Below the pieces are notes generated by a model. It made no database searches. It was not told where the DNA came from and worked only from the letters and a program-made list of their open reading frames with translations. A DNA stretch of 64,000 nucleotides from Cyclaneusma minus. Its lineage: Eukaryota; Ascomycota; Leotiomycetes; Marthamycetales; Marthamycetaceae. The stretch lies in contig JAKZHN010000011.1 in NCBI GenBank assembly GCA_037179335.1, positions 526,428-590,427 on the forward strand, read 5' to 3'. Position numbers and translations under genes: made by a program. Positions 37,931 to 52,030 of the stretch are shown piece after piece. The first letter of the stretch is position 1; each line of letters begins with the position of its first letter.

Positions 37931-38144
37931 TATTATAGCAGCTTAAGGGCAAAATAAGGGTTACGATAAAGCGATATTATAAGCTATAAAAGAAAATTTG
38001 CAGCTTTGCAGGATTTTAAAAATCCTGCAGGCTAGCGTAAAGCGCTAAGGTCACGTGCCTGGCACGAGAGAGGGCTTGGGGCCTATAGCGCGTGGCGCGT
38101 GCCCGAAGCACGTGCCTAAGGCACCTAAGGTCAGTATTATAATA
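37931..38144 (-). repeat. Right LTR of the 5.8-kb element
   Basis: 214 bp direct repeat of 32356-32569, with an intact palindrome GTGCCTAAGGCAC at 38112-38124. Confidence 0.8.
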
Positions 38145-38149
38145 GTTTA

Positions 38150-41095
38150 AATTGTTGTTAATAATAAAAGAGTTATTTATAAAAGTATATTTTCGGGCTA
38201 TAGCTAAATTTAGCGAAATATTGGTTAGACTTTTATTGGAGTTTCTTTTTTGCTATTGCAAGTTTTTATTTAGCGCTTTTATATGGTTTTATTGGTTTTT
38301 AATATTGGGCAGTTTTTAAAAATAAGTAAAATTATTGGGGCTGACAAATTATAGCTATATAATTATTTTAGGCATACTAGGCAATATAAATTGTTTTAAA
38401 AATAGGGAACTTAATGACAATTAATTTTAATTTTGCAATTTAAGGGTTTTTTTTAAATATAAATATATAGCTATAAAAAATTGAAAAAAAAGGCAGTTAT
38501 TAAAAAGAATTTGGATTTGGTTTTAAATTTAAGTTTTTAAAGCTTTGTGTTTTTTATTTTAAATCATTTTTTATTTAATAGGAATAGAGTATTATTTATT
38601 TGCATGCTAATAATGGTAAATTGATTTGGAGAATTGGTAATTAATAAATAGAAATTATAAATAATGGTTTTTATATTTAAATTATTAATATAATGGGTAT
38701 AATAAGTTATAAATTAGTATAATTTAGTTTTTGCAATATTGTATAGCGATTGTATAATTTTTAAAATTGTTTCAAAAAGGTATTTAGTTTTTAGCTTTAT
38801 AAGCAAATTGCAATAGATTATTTAATTTAGAAGGAAATTGGTTTGGGTATAGATTTAATTAATGTCGCAATTGGAAATATCGATTTTTTAATTTTAAAGC
38901 AATGGCGCAAAAGTAATAATTAATTATTGGCTAATTCGCTAAATAATAGAAAATTGGGTAATAATAAAAGCTTTATCATAATTGCTATAATTTTGGATTA
39001 TTAATTTGGAGTTTTTATAGGGTTTGTTTATTTTTTTATTTTTTATTTTCTATTATTATTTGGCTATTAAAAATACGCAAGCTATTATGGATTTTTAAAT
39101 TATATAAGCAGATTTTAAAAACGCTATTATTAATAAAAGAATTAAATTTCAATTTATTAAATTTTTTAAATAGCTTGTTAGGAATATTGAGTTTGCTATT
39201 TTGGCGGAATTTTGAAAACAGGTTTAAATTTGCTTTTTTTTGGCAATTAATTAGATTTTAGCTTTAAATAGTATATTTTGAATTTTGTTTTAAATTAGGA
39301 ATTGCTTAGAAGCTATAATTGTTTTTAGCAATTTAGCTATATTTGATAGGCCTTTTATTAAAGTTTTGTAAACTATAGAATTTTATAGATTTTTTTTATA
39401 TTAGTATTTTATATTTTAAAAACGAAATTATTGGGATTTTTAATTTTAATAATATAGGATTTGGGGTTTTTGCAAAAGCAGCCAGGATTATACTTGGCTA
39501 GGGCGTTTTCTGCTATAATGGTTTTGGATTGGGCAATGGCGTTTTTGAAAGATTTGCTATAGCGCTTTGGCGGAGGAGTTGCTGGCGAAGTAATCAGATT
39601 TTTAATTGTAATTGCGAATAGCGGAGGAATTATTATAATTGGTGCTTTAAATGCTTCGGATGCTAATAATGGTATTGCTATATTAGCGTTATTATTTTAA
39701 AAAGTATTGTTATAGTTATTGTTATTATAATAGGGTTTTAAAATAATAGATTTGAATTTTCTAAAATTATTGAATATATTCAAAATATAATTATAATGGT
39801 TTTTTTTATAACTTATAATATAGGGGGTTTTCCAGCTATTTAGTTTTTGTAATTTAAAATTTTGGAGTTTAAAAGTAATTTAAAAATTGCAAAAACGTTA
39901 AAATTATTCTTTATAAAAAAAGCGTTAGTTATTATTTATTTGGTATATAGTTTTTTAAACTTCTTTTAGGCTTTTTTAATAGCTTTGGCTTAATGGATTA
40001 TAAAAAGGAATAAAAAGAATTTTGCTATAAATTTAAAATATACGCTAAATATTAAAACAATAGGCACAATGCTATTAAAACTAGCGGTGTTATTAATAGT
40101 TTTTATAATTATTTGCAAAATTATTTTTTTAAAAAATTGCGGATAATCGATTTAAATTATTTAATAGGATTTTTAAAATATAATATAGAAATATTTAAAT
40201 TTACCAATACTATTATAAATTTTAAATGGTATTTTTTTTAATTTTAATTTTTCAAAGTTTAGGTTTATTATGGAATTTAGCATTAATAAATTTTAGGCTA
40301 ATATTATAAATAATGCAATTAAATGGATTTTAATAAATATTAATCCAGCAGTATTAAATAGTTTTTGAAATGATTTTAAAAGATTTGCTGCGAATAAATA
40401 TAGCAATTTAAAAGCCAATAGCGATATTAATAATATAGATTATAAAATATTTGTTTAGCTTTATAATATTTATTATAATTTCAATATTGAAATAATAGGT
40501 TTTATAAAATTTCTTTTTACGCTGGTAAAAATTATAGAATTTAGCGTTTTTTTTGATATAATATATTTGAATTTCCTTTTAGCGCGTTTTAAAACTTTGG
40601 CTAATTTGGAGATGCTTGGGTATTTAAATTGGCAATAAAGTTTCTGAAATTGAATTTTAATTAAATAGTATTAAGCAGGCTTTAAAATTGGTTCAATATT
40701 AATTAAAAATATGTATAAATACTTTTATTTTTGGATAATTGGAATAAAATAATGCAAAATATTAAAATATTTTAAAAATTATTAAATTGGATTTTTAAAT
40801 GGTTTATATTGTTGATATATATATATATATTTATTTATTAATTTTAATTATTATCTAGCAATCAAAGCTATGCAATGGTAATTAGAATTAAATCCTATAA
40901 GGCTAAAAACAATAAAAAGGCCAGGCCTTTTCCGAAAAGCAATCAGGACCTTCCTGAATCAAAACTACCCCAGTTTTCTTTCGTTAATAGCGGTAAAAGC
41001 TTTTAGCTATAAATAAATTAGGGGCTTATAAAGCTCCGATAGTATTATGCTTTTAAACCTTGCTATAACCAATACTATAATTATTAATTTAAAAA
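38150..41095. other. Interior of the 29.4-kb element, middle segment
   Basis: A/T-rich and stop-filled. A less-mutated stretch at 40915-41000 contains 'aaggccaggccttttccg'. No domain is recognised. Confidence 0.4.
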
Positions 41096-41303
41096 TGTTA
41101 CACGGGGCCGAGAAGGGCGCCTTGCAAGTACCTTATAAGGTATATGCGCTAGAAATATATGAAAGGTGAGTATTATTTATTAAAAAAACTAAGCAAGGTT
41201 TTTAATATATAATATTTAGGTATTGCTATTTTTACTTAAAAAGAACAATGCCTATTTTTTATAATTAAAAAATACATATAATATATTTTTATTTATTATA
41301 ATA
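41096..41303 (+). repeat. Left LTR of gypsy copy 1
   Basis: 208 bp; keeps the GC-rich start (41096-41125) but lacks about 18 bp present in the right LTR near its end. Confidence 0.7.
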
Positions 41304-43893
41304 AAATAGCTGCGTTTATTTTAAAAGGCAATAATTTGGCAAAATAATAATTATCCAATTTATTAGCTATAAATTTAATAATAATTTTATTTATAAAAGT
41401 TTTATTAAAAACCTTAAAAACTAATTTTATTCAATTTTAAAAAAGCTTAATACTAATAACGGTATTAGTAAAACCCGTATACTAATTTAAAAAACCGTAT
41501 TTAACAAAAACAGAATTAATTAAATTTTTATTTTTATTTTTAGCTCAGTTTAGAGTTTAGGCAAATTCGAACTTTAATAATTTTATAATTATTTAATAAA
41601 TTATTTAAAAACTCGAAGCCAAAACAAATTTATAAATTATAAGCTAAAACTATAACTTTTATTTATAAATATAATTTATCTAGTTTAAACTCTAATCATA
41701 AATAATTAATTGCCAAAGAAATTTATATATCTAAAGATTTTTATATATCAAATATCAAGCTATATTATATATATAATATATATAAATATTATACGTAATT
41801 TTGTTATTTATAAAATTATTTTAATATATAATTTTATTTTACTTTTTTGAAAAAAAAATTATATTTAAATTATATTTAAAAGCCGTATATATATTATATA
41901 ATAGTATTATTAAATAAATTATAAATTATAAAGAGTTTTATAAAAAAGATTAAAAACTTAATACTAAATACAATAAATATGAAATAATAATATATATTAT
42001 ATATGTTAAACTAATTTATTAAAAAGGCTTAAAAAATAAAAGATTCTATCATAAAATAAAGATTTTAGTTTTTAATATAAAAGATATATTTTCTATATGT
42101 TTTTAATAATTAATTTATTTTTAAATTTTATAATCATATTAAATAGGATTTTATTTTTTAATAACATAATTAATTATAAATTAATATATAATATCTATTT
42201 AATATAGCTAAAAATATTAAATACAAATATATATTTAATTCAAAATTTAAAATTTAAAATATATTTAATATTAATAATTTAAAAAAGCATTATAATAATT
42301 ATAATGAATTATAAAACTTAAATAATATTTTAAATAATAATATAATAATTTAATATTAATTTAATCATAAAAAAGAAGCTATGATTAAAATAAAGACTAA
42401 TAATATAATTAAAATTAATATCGGCTTTTTTTATACGTTAATTATAATTTTAATGATTATAGCCTATTCAATTATATTTATAGAAAAAGAATATATTAAG
42501 ATTATTAAAAATCTAAATATATAGCTTATAAATATAAATAGAATAATAATAAAATATATATTTTAAATAATAATGGCTTTAATAGCTATAAAAAAAAGCC
42601 AATTATATAAAAATAATTTTAATTGTAATTCAAATTATAGTAATTATAATTAAAATCCTTTTATAAAAGCTATAAATAAAACCCTTAATCTTATGAAGTA
42701 TAAATATAAATATAACAACTAGAAAAAAGAATTACTAATAATTGCTGAATTTCATAATTTCTTTATAAAATAAAAATATTTAATAATTAATTATTTAATT
42801 GCGATTAATATTTAAAATATAGTTTTTATTTTTATTTTTATTAATAATAAATTAAATAAAAACTTTATATTATTAATATTTATAATATATATATATAATA
42901 CTTGTAAATTTGCTTTCTTAATAAAATTTAAATAAAATTTAAATAATATTATAAAGGTTTTATGAATGTTTTTAATAATAAAAGTAGAATAAAAAACTAA
43001 AATATTAAAATATATAAAATATTTACATATTTATATAATTTGGTTTTACATATATTTCAGCTTAAATAAATAAATAATAAATATTATAATTAAATTAAAA
43101 CTAGGTTTATTTATAAATGCTAAATTAAATATAAAACTATTATTTAAAATAAATTGGATAAATTAAAAGAATTAGATATAATAATCTATATTTTAAATAT
43201 AAGAAATAAGAAATTATTATATATAAAATATTTTATATATAAAAATTGGAAATATAATATTAAATTCTATAAAATAGTATTTAATAAAATAAACGGGAAA
43301 TTATGTTTTATAAAAAATATTATAAATTTATATAAAAACCATATTATATATATATTAAATAAAATATTAAAATTTTGGTAAAATAAAACTGGATTTTAAT
43401 ATACTTTTAAAACTATAAATTACCAAATATTAAAAATAGCTATAAAAAATATATGATAAAATCAAAATCAAAATCAAAATTAAAAATTAAAATATAAGAG
43501 ACTAAAACAATTAAGCTATTTTAATAATATTTTTAATATAATCAAAGCTGGTATATTATTTATATATTTTAATTAGGATTATATTACAAAAGCCAAGCTA
43601 AATTTATTTTATTAATTTATTTACAAACTATTTAAAAAACAATTAATTATTTAAAAACCAATTAATTATTTAAAAACCAATTAATTATATTAAAGAAATA
43701 TTTTAATAGTATATTAATAAAAGGCTAAATTTATAAATTAAAAAATCTAGTAAAAGCTTTTATATTATTTATATTTAGAAACCTAATGGCCTATATTTAT
43801 ATATTAATTATAAAGAATCAAATAATATAATTATTAAATTTTTATTTTTGTTTAATCAATAGGTCTTTAATTAAATTAGAAAAAACCATAATT

Positions 43894-44112
43894 TTTATTA
43901 AATTGGATTTTAAAAATATATATTATAGGATTTGTTAAAAAAAGGTATTTTGTATAAAATATAGCTATTTTAAATACTTAATAATATTATTCGGATTAAT
44001 AAAAATATATTTAATTATATTTTATATTTATATAAATATAGTATTTAAGGAGTTTTTAAATATTATTATAACAGTTTATTTTAATATTATTTTAATTTAT
44101 TTAAAAACCTTT
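43894..44112 (+). pseudogene. Ty3/gypsy reverse transcriptase remnant, copy 1
   Basis: One continuous frame reads FIKLDFKNIYYRI, then YFKYLIILFGLIKIYLIIF, then VYFNIILIYLKTF. This follows the gypsy RT pattern KLDLRxAYxxI, FGLxNAPxxF and YLDDILIYSKT. The catalytic YLDD has become YFNI (Asp to Asn, G-to-A). One stop remains inside. The surrounding ORF at 43154-43381 lies upstream in the same polyprotein region and is not a separate gene. Confidence 0.8.
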
Positions 44113-45044
44113 ACTAAATATAATAAATTTATAAAAGCTATATTTAAAACATTATACAAGTACTTTTTGTTTTATAAAAAAAGGAAAATATAAATTTAAA
44201 GTAAATAAGGTTTTATTTTTAGATTTTATAAGAAATATATATATATATATATATATATAAAACCGGAAAAGATATATATTATTTAAAAATAGCCTATATT
44301 AATTATATATATAAAATTGCAATTGTTTTTAAAATAAATAAATTTTTATAAACGGTTTATTTTAAAATATAATAAAACTATATTATTTATAATTAATTAA
44401 TTTGTTAATAATATAAATAATAAAAACAAAACTTATTTAAATAGCTTTTAAAAATATAAAAGGCCTTTTAATATATTACAAATATATTTATAAATAAGCC
44501 AATATTATAATACTTTAATTTTATAAAATATTTATAAATTATAAATAATATTTTTGGATTTATAATATTAAGGGTTTTAAAGCAATTTCAAAAATTGGGT
44601 AATTTAATACAATATTATCAGTATTTAATGACCTTTTAATTTTATAAATTAATTAATATTAAATTAATATATTAAATATATAATACTAAATTATTTATAA
44701 TTATAATCTTTTTTAATATTAAAAATAATATACTATAAAATACATATTATAAAATTTAAATATTTTTAAATTATAATAATTTATATTATTTTATAATGTT
44801 TTTTTAATAAATATTAAATAAAATAAACTATAAAATTAAAATCTTATAACTTTAATATCGAATATATTATAAAAGTTAAAAACCTTATTAATTTTTTATT
44901 TTATAAATTAAACTATAAAAAACCAATAAACAATATTTAAATAAAAATATTAAAAAGGTTTTTATTTATATTATAATAAAAACTCTATTATTTATTATAA
45001 TAATAAATTGGTAAGCTATTTTAAAATAAACCAAATATTAATTT

Positions 45045-45150
45045 TAATTTATTATAAATATTATTGGCTAAATATAAAAACAAGAATATAGGATTATATA
45101 TATAATTGCTATATTTATTAATAAAATAACATCCGCTAATATATATTTTA
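45045..45150 (+). pseudogene. Gypsy integrase N-terminal zinc-finger remnant, copy 1
   Basis: Plus-strand reading gives KYYWLNIKTRI, a stop, then DYIYNCYIYQ. This resembles the HxYW...YVxxCxxCQ part of gypsy integrases with His and Cys partly changed. The equivalent stretch in copy 2 reads NCYIWQ near 53140. Confidence 0.55.
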
Positions 45151-48015
45151 TAATTAATTATAATTTTTATTTTTAATTAGTAAGGTATAAATATATTTAT
45201 TATAGGATTTATATACATAATTAAAAATACTAATATACAATTCTTAATGGAATTATTTTTTAATAAAGTTGTTTATTTTATAAAAATGCTTAAAACTATT
45301 CTATTTAATTATAGTTTTATATTTATTAATATATTACAACAAGCCTTTTATTATAAGTTCTATATAATATATAAATATAATATTATATTTTATTTTTAAA
45401 TCAATAAATAAATAAAGCAAATAAATTAAATTTTAAAAACCTATATATAATATTATTGTAATAATAAAAAAATAAATTAGACAATTTAATTAATTATATT
45501 AAAATTTATTTATAATAATATAAAATAAGAAATATTAAAAGATTCTTTTTTAATAATATACAAATATTATCTATAAATTAATGTTAATTTTTTTATATAA
45601 TTTATAGAAATTAAAATATTTAAGATAAAAAAGCAAAACACAAAATTCAATATAATAAATATATATTATTATAAAAACTAGAAAAATATTATTAATAAAT
45701 ATATAAAATAATATATAAAAAACACAAAATTATAAATTTTAGTAAAAAGAATTGTGTTTTTTTATTTATTAAAAAAAAAAAAATTTAATGCTAAAAAGCT
45801 AATAAAGAAATATTTAAGTCTTTTTTCTATTATTAAAAAAACAAAAGCCCAAGTTTATTATTTAAATGTTTTATTTAGATTTTAATTAAAAAGATTATAT
45901 AATATTTTCTATATTAGTCTTTTAAAATTTGCTAAAATACTTTAAAATAATGTATATAAACTATATTTTATAGATTTTAAAAACCTTAAAAACAATTAAA
46001 AATATAAAATCGAAAACACTATAATATATAAAAAAACAATCTTATATTTTATATATATTAAAAAGCCTAAAATGAAAATTAAAACTAAATATTGGTTTAA
46101 ATCTTTTTTAAAACTATTTTAATAATTTTAAATAAATTTATTAAAGAAATACTAAAACTGGATTATAATAATAATAAAAAAATATAAAAAAAGCGCAAGC
46201 TTTAAAGGAAGGTATTAAAAAACCAAACCCAGTTTTATATTTAAATAAAAAACATTTAATTATATATAATATTAAATAAAAATAAAAATAAAAATATTTT
46301 AAATCAAGCCAATTTAAATTATAGTTTATAAAAAAATGAAATTAAAAAAATCGAAAATTAAATCATAAATTTAATTTAATTAAAAACTATAAAACATATA
46401 AATAAAAATTATAAACCCTATATATTAAATAACCTAATCAAAATAAATATTATATAAGATAAATCCGGTTAATAAAACTAAATAATCTATAATATGTTTT
46501 AAGCTTAATTTTTATATATTAAATTTATAATTTTTATACCATATATTATACTATTAAAAGCCTGTTTTATTTTTTTATATTAAATAAAATATTATTAAAA
46601 AAATGGTTAAAATTCTAATTTATTTCTATTTCAATTAAATATATATAAAAAAAACGGGAAATAAACTTATTGAATAATACTAAATATTAATTATTATATA
46701 TATTAGAATATAGATTATAAAAATAATTTTGGTTAAAATTATTATTATAATGATAATATTTTCAAAGATAATATATATTTTATATTTTTAAAAAATATAA
46801 ATTTTAAAATAGAATTTGCTTTAATAGTCTTTATATTATTTTTTAATTCGGTTAATTTATTATTGTAATTAATATATTAATTTTTACAAAAAGCCTGGAT
46901 TTTAATATAATAATAATAATGAAGTATAATGGCATTATAAGCTATATTAGATAAGAAAATTCGAATAATAAAGATTTATAAAATAATAAATTAATTGGTA
47001 AAAAGAAAAAGAAAAAAACAATTGTCATATAATAAAAGGCTTTATAATTATTATAATAATAATTGTATTTAAAATTACTTATAATTTAATTATACATACT
47101 GAAAGTTTTGTAAAAAAGATTTAGATAAAAGCTTTATATATAACAAATATAAATACAGATTTAAAATATAAATATAAGCTTAATAAAATTATAATCCAAA
47201 TCTTATAATAAAATTACAAACTTAATATTATTATTATAGTTATAAATAAAACCTTTATTATACAGGATTCAAAACAAATTATTATTAAGATTTTATATTT
47301 TGTAACTAAAAATATTAAAAATTATAATATTAAAATTGAAAAAATAATAAAATAATAAAAAATAATGATAAAAAGAAATCTAATAGAAATAGAAAAGCCT
47401 GTTTTGGATAAATAAAGCCTTAATAAAACCTACTATAATTACTATAAAAGAAATACTAAAAAAAAGAAAACAAAAAGAAAATTTGCTAAGAAAATCAAAA
47501 AAGGATTCAAGATTAAAAATACAATTAAAAATTAATATATTATTATTATGAAAAATCTATAATATATATATATATATAAAAAAGGGATAAAAAATTTAAA
47601 AAAATTTAAAAACCAATTATTTAAAATAAACCGCCATTATATTAATTTTCCGGTATTTATAAAAAAACAAATACAAAAGCAAAAAAGCTATATATAAGCC
47701 GATAAAAATAATAGGATTTTAATAAATCTTAATATAAGAAAATAAAAATTAGAATAATAAAGATAATTAAATAAGAATTTAAAATCAATTTAATAATAAA
47801 TAATATAAGCTACATATTAAAATTAAAGCTTTGAAAATTGAACAATAGTAAATTTAAAAGTGGTTATTAATAGTAACAAATTAATAAAAGCCTACAGATT
47901 TATATAGCTAAAATAAAAAGCCGAAATTACTAATTAAAGCCAAATATCGGATTACCAAAAAGCAAAAATCTGTATTTAAAAGCTTTAAAATTCGGAATTA
48001 TAAAAGAAGAACAAT

Positions 48016-48241
48016 TATTATATAAAATTAAAAAAGGCATTTTATAAATATTTTATAAGGTATATATACTAAAGATATATAAAAGGTAAGCATTGTTTAT
48101 TAAAAAGGCTAAGCAAGGCTTTTAATATATAATATTTAGGCGCTGCCATTTTTATTTAAAAAGGATAACGGCTATTCTTTATAGTTCAGGAATATATACA
48201 ATATACCCCCATTTACCAATCTATTTTTAACCATTGTAATA
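48016..48241 (+). repeat. Right LTR of gypsy copy 1
   Basis: 226 bp, the same length as the right LTR of copy 2 (56209-56434) and clearly related to it. Confidence 0.75.
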
Positions 48242-48246
48242 AAAAG

Positions 48247-48798
48247 CCGCCGAAAAAAATCCAGGCCATTTATACTCACACCTAAAGCACCACCTTTATA
48301 GCCAATTCTCCATTCGGTAAAATCCTTTTTTGGCCCCAGCCAATACCTGGCCTTTTTGTTCTCCATTTTTTTACTCTTTTTATTTATAGCTTTAATCCGG
48401 TTCCTAATCTACCTCCTTTAAATTACCGGCTAATTTCTATTAATAGCAATTAAAAGCTTTTTACCTAGGCAATAGAGCTAAAAAATTCTCGGACAATTAT
48501 TGGCAGCAAAGCCTTTCCTAATAAAAGTCTAAAGAAAAGGTATATTATTAAATTTTAACTAAGCTGCCATTTTTTTTTCGAATAGCTATTGGTATAAGCC
48601 CTAAAACTCTTACCTAAATAAAATGCTTTTGCTCCATGATACTATTAGGCCTTAAATTAAAATAAATTCACTATTTGTTTTGCATTTAATATCCCGGCCA
48701 AATTTAGCTTATAAAAAAAGATTATAACCATTTAAAATTAAAAATGGCTATGGTTTTTTAAAAATTCTTTAAAGCTTATACTATTAGGCTTTAACGCC
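48247..48798. other. Spacer between the two gypsy elements
   Basis: Less A/T-converted than its surroundings near 48250-48360. A 64-codon minus-strand ORF overlaps its edge and the LTR but shows no family features. Parts near 48600-48795 resemble the sequence after gypsy copy 2 (56485-56690). Confidence 0.35.
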
Positions 48799-48803
48799 AA
48801 TAA

Positions 48804-49018
48804 TATTACACGGGGCCGAGAAAGGCGCCCTGCGGGCATTTTATAAAGCATATATATTAGAAATGCGCAAAAAATAAGCATTGCTTATGAAACAAATTAA
48901 GCAAGGCTTTTCATATATAATGCCATTTTTATTTAAAAAAAGCAATAATTATTTTTTATAATTAAAAATTATATATAATATATTTTGATTTATTAATTTA
49001 TCTTTAATTATTATAATA
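48804..49018 (+). repeat. Left LTR of gypsy copy 2
   Basis: 215 bp; GC-rich start (48808-48838) retained. Confidence 0.7.
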
Positions 49019-51844
49019 AAATAATTGCTTTTATTTTGAAAAATAATAATTTAATAAAATAATGATTATTTGATTGAATAAGCATAAATTCAATACTAAT
49101 TATAATATATTAAATTCTATTAAGAATTAAAACAACCAGCTTTTTCTAATTTTAATAATATTAATTAATGCGATTTTTATATTAAATTAAAAAGCCGTAT
49201 TAAATAATAATAAAATCAATAATATATTTGCCAATAGTATTCTAATTAATAATGCCAATAAACATACTATTAATATTGGCAATTAAAGGCAATTGAGCGC
49301 CTTTTTGATTTAAATCCAGAAATTATTTAGTGGCCTTTATTAGCTAAATAGCCAATTTATTAATGCAAATTACCCTAAGCAAGTTTAAAATTAAAGCGCC
49401 CTAATTAGAAGTATAATGATATTATATAAAAATAAAGCCAATTAAGCGTTTGTTTTTACTTTAATTTAAAGCCAATTTAATTTAAATTCCAATAATTTAA
49501 AAGCCGTCTAGCAAATTATTTAAAAATTAAAAATTAAAAAACAAATTGCAAAATTGCGAGCCGAAATTGCAATTCTTATTTGCAAATATAATTTATTTAA
49601 TTTAAATTTTAATAATAAATATATAGCTATTAAAAAGTTTTGCATATTTAAAAATTCCCATATACCAAATATTAAACTATATAATATATATAATATATAT
49701 AAATACTATAAATAATTCAATTGCTTGCAAACTTATTTTGATATATTTTGTTTTAAAAGAAATAATATAATTTATATTTATTATATTTTAATTGCATTTA
49801 AAAGCCCCGTATATATTATATAATAATATTATTAAATAAATTATAAATTAAAAAGGATTTTATAAAAAAGAAATTAAATGCAATAAATATAAAGCAATAA
49901 TATATATTATATATAGCAAATTAATTTGCTAAAAAGGCTTAAAAAATTTAAAAAATTTATTGCAAAATAAAGACTTTGCTGTTTTATATAAAAAACATTG
50001 TATTTTTTAATGATTAATTTATTTTTAAATTTTATAATAATATTAAATAGAATTTTAAGTTTTAATAAAACAATTAATTATAAATTAATCTATAATATGT
50101 ATTTAATATAGCCGAAAATATTAAATATAATAATAACTTTAATTGAAAATTTAAAATTTAAAATATGATTAATATAAATAACTTAAAAAGGCATTATAAT
50201 AATTATAATAAATTATAAAATTTATATAAAAATTTAAATAGAAATATAGCAATTGAATATTAGCCTAATTATAGAAGCAAAAAAACCAGCTATTATTAAA
50301 ATTAAAATTAGCAATATAGCTAAAATTAATACCGATTTGTTTTATAATTTAATTATAATACTAATAATTATAAGTTATTTAATTGTATTTATAAAACAAA
50401 TTATATTAAAATTGCTAAAAACTTAAATATAAAGCCCGCAAATCTAAATAATCCGGCAATAAAGCATATATTTTAAATATCAATAGGTTTAATAATTATA
50501 AAAAAAAGCTAATTATATGAAAATGGCTTTAATTATAATTAAAATTATAGTAATTATAATTAAAATAATTTTTTTTATAAAAGCTGCAAATAAAGTTTCT
50601 AATTTTATAAATTATAAGCATAAATATAATAATTAAGAAAAATTGCTAATAATTGCTTAATTTAATAAATTTCCTATAAAATAAAAATATATAATAATCG
50701 ACTGCTTAATTGCAATTAATACTTAAAATATAATTTCCGCTTTCGCTTTTATTAATAATAAATTAAATAGGAATTTTATATTATTCCTATTTGCAAAAAC
50801 ATAAAAATAAATTAATATATATATATATAATATTTATAAATTTGCTTTTCTAATAAAGATAAAATTAAAATTAAATAATACTATAAATTCTTTATTAAAA
50901 CTTTTAATAATAAAAATAATATAAAAAACCAAAGCGTTAAAATATATAAAATATTTATATATTTATATAATTTGCTTTTAAATATATTTTAATTTCAATA
51001 AGCAAATAATAAATACTATAATTAAATTAAAGCCAGCTTTATCTATAAATGCTGAATTAAATATAAATTTATTGCTTAAAATGAGCTAAATAAATCAAAA
51101 ACGCTCAATATAATAATTTATATTTTAAATATAATAAATAGGAGATTATTACATATAAAATACCTTATATATAAAAGCTGAAAATATAATATTAAATTAT
51201 ATAAAATAGCATTTAATAAAATAAATAAAAAGCTATTCTTCATAAAAGATATTGCAAATTTAAATCAAACCCCTATCATATATATATTAAATAAAATATT
51301 GAAATTTTGGCAAATTTAAATAAAAACCATATTATATATATATTAAGTGAAATATTAAAATTTTGGCAAAGTAAAATAAAATTCCAATATATTTCTAAAA
51401 TTGTAAATTATCAAGCATTAAAAATATCCGCAAAAAATATATAGCAAAATTAAAATCAAAGCCAAAATAAAAAGCTAAAATACAAAAAGCCAAAAGAATT
51501 AAGCTATTTTAATAATATTTTTAATATAATAACAACTGGTATATTATCCGTATATTTTAATTGGAATTATATTATAAAAATCAAAGCAAATTTATTTTAC
51601 CAATTTATTTATAAGGTATTTAAAAAGGAATTAATTATATTAAAAAAGAATATTAATGCGCTAATAAAACAATGGGTTTATAAATTAAAAAGCCTAATAA
51701 ATGCTTTTATATTATTTATATTTTTTTAAAAAAAAGCTTGAATTTATATATTAATTATAAAAATTAAATGATATTATTATTAAAAGTTATTGCTTATTGT
51801 TTTTAATTAATAAATTCCTAGCTAAATTAAAAAAAAACCAAAGT

Positions 51845-52030
51845 TTTTATTAAATTGAATTTTAAATATATATATTATAAAATCTATATATAAAAAATAA
51901 ATAAATAGGAAATAGTATTTTATATAAAATATAGCTATTTTGAATATTTAGTAATATTATTTAAATTAGGGAATATATTAGCTATATTTTAAATTTATAT
52001 AAATATAGCGTTTATAAAATTGCTGAATAT
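51845..52030 (+). pseudogene. Ty3/gypsy reverse transcriptase remnant, copy 2
   Basis: Reads FIKLNFKYIYYKIY and later YSYFEYLVILFKLGNILAIF, matching copy 1 with more damage (KLD to KLN). The YLDD region is missing because of the deletion near 52028. Confidence 0.7.

Larger units (their letters stand above)
32356..38144 (-). mobile_element. Nested 5.8-kb LTR retrotransposon with GTTTA duplication
   Basis: LTRs 32356-32569 and 37931-38144 are both exactly 214 bp, starting TATCACGGCAGC and TATTATAGCAGC (ancestrally TGTCACGGCAGC-like). GTTTA flanks the element at 32351-32355 and 38145-38149. Just inside the left LTR the minus strand reads AAAAAGGGATAC, a plausible polypurine tract, and the interior is T-rich on the plus strand. 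Both point to minus orientation. No polyprotein domain could be read with confidence. Both LTRs keep GC-rich cores (32454-32531, 38038-38126). Confidence 0.8.
41096..48241 (+). mobile_element. Ty3/gypsy retrotransposon copy 1, RIP-mutated
   Basis: The left LTR 41096-41303 starts TGTTACACGGGGCCGAG; the right LTR 48016-48241 starts TATTATATAAAATTAAA, the same sequence with G and C converted. Both end in (T)(A/G)TAATA. Flanks AAAAA (41091-41095) and AAAAG (48242-48246) fit a 5-bp duplication with one G-to-A change. A purine-rich tract (AAAAGAAGAACAAT) directly precedes the right LTR. Reverse transcriptase (43894-44112) and integrase zinc-finger (about 45045-45150) remnants read on the plus strand in the Ty3/gypsy order. 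Confidence 0.8.

Noticed and set aside
43154..43381. 75-codon plus-strand ORF as a separate gene
   Set aside because: It is part of the decayed gypsy polyprotein just upstream of the reverse transcriptase remnant.
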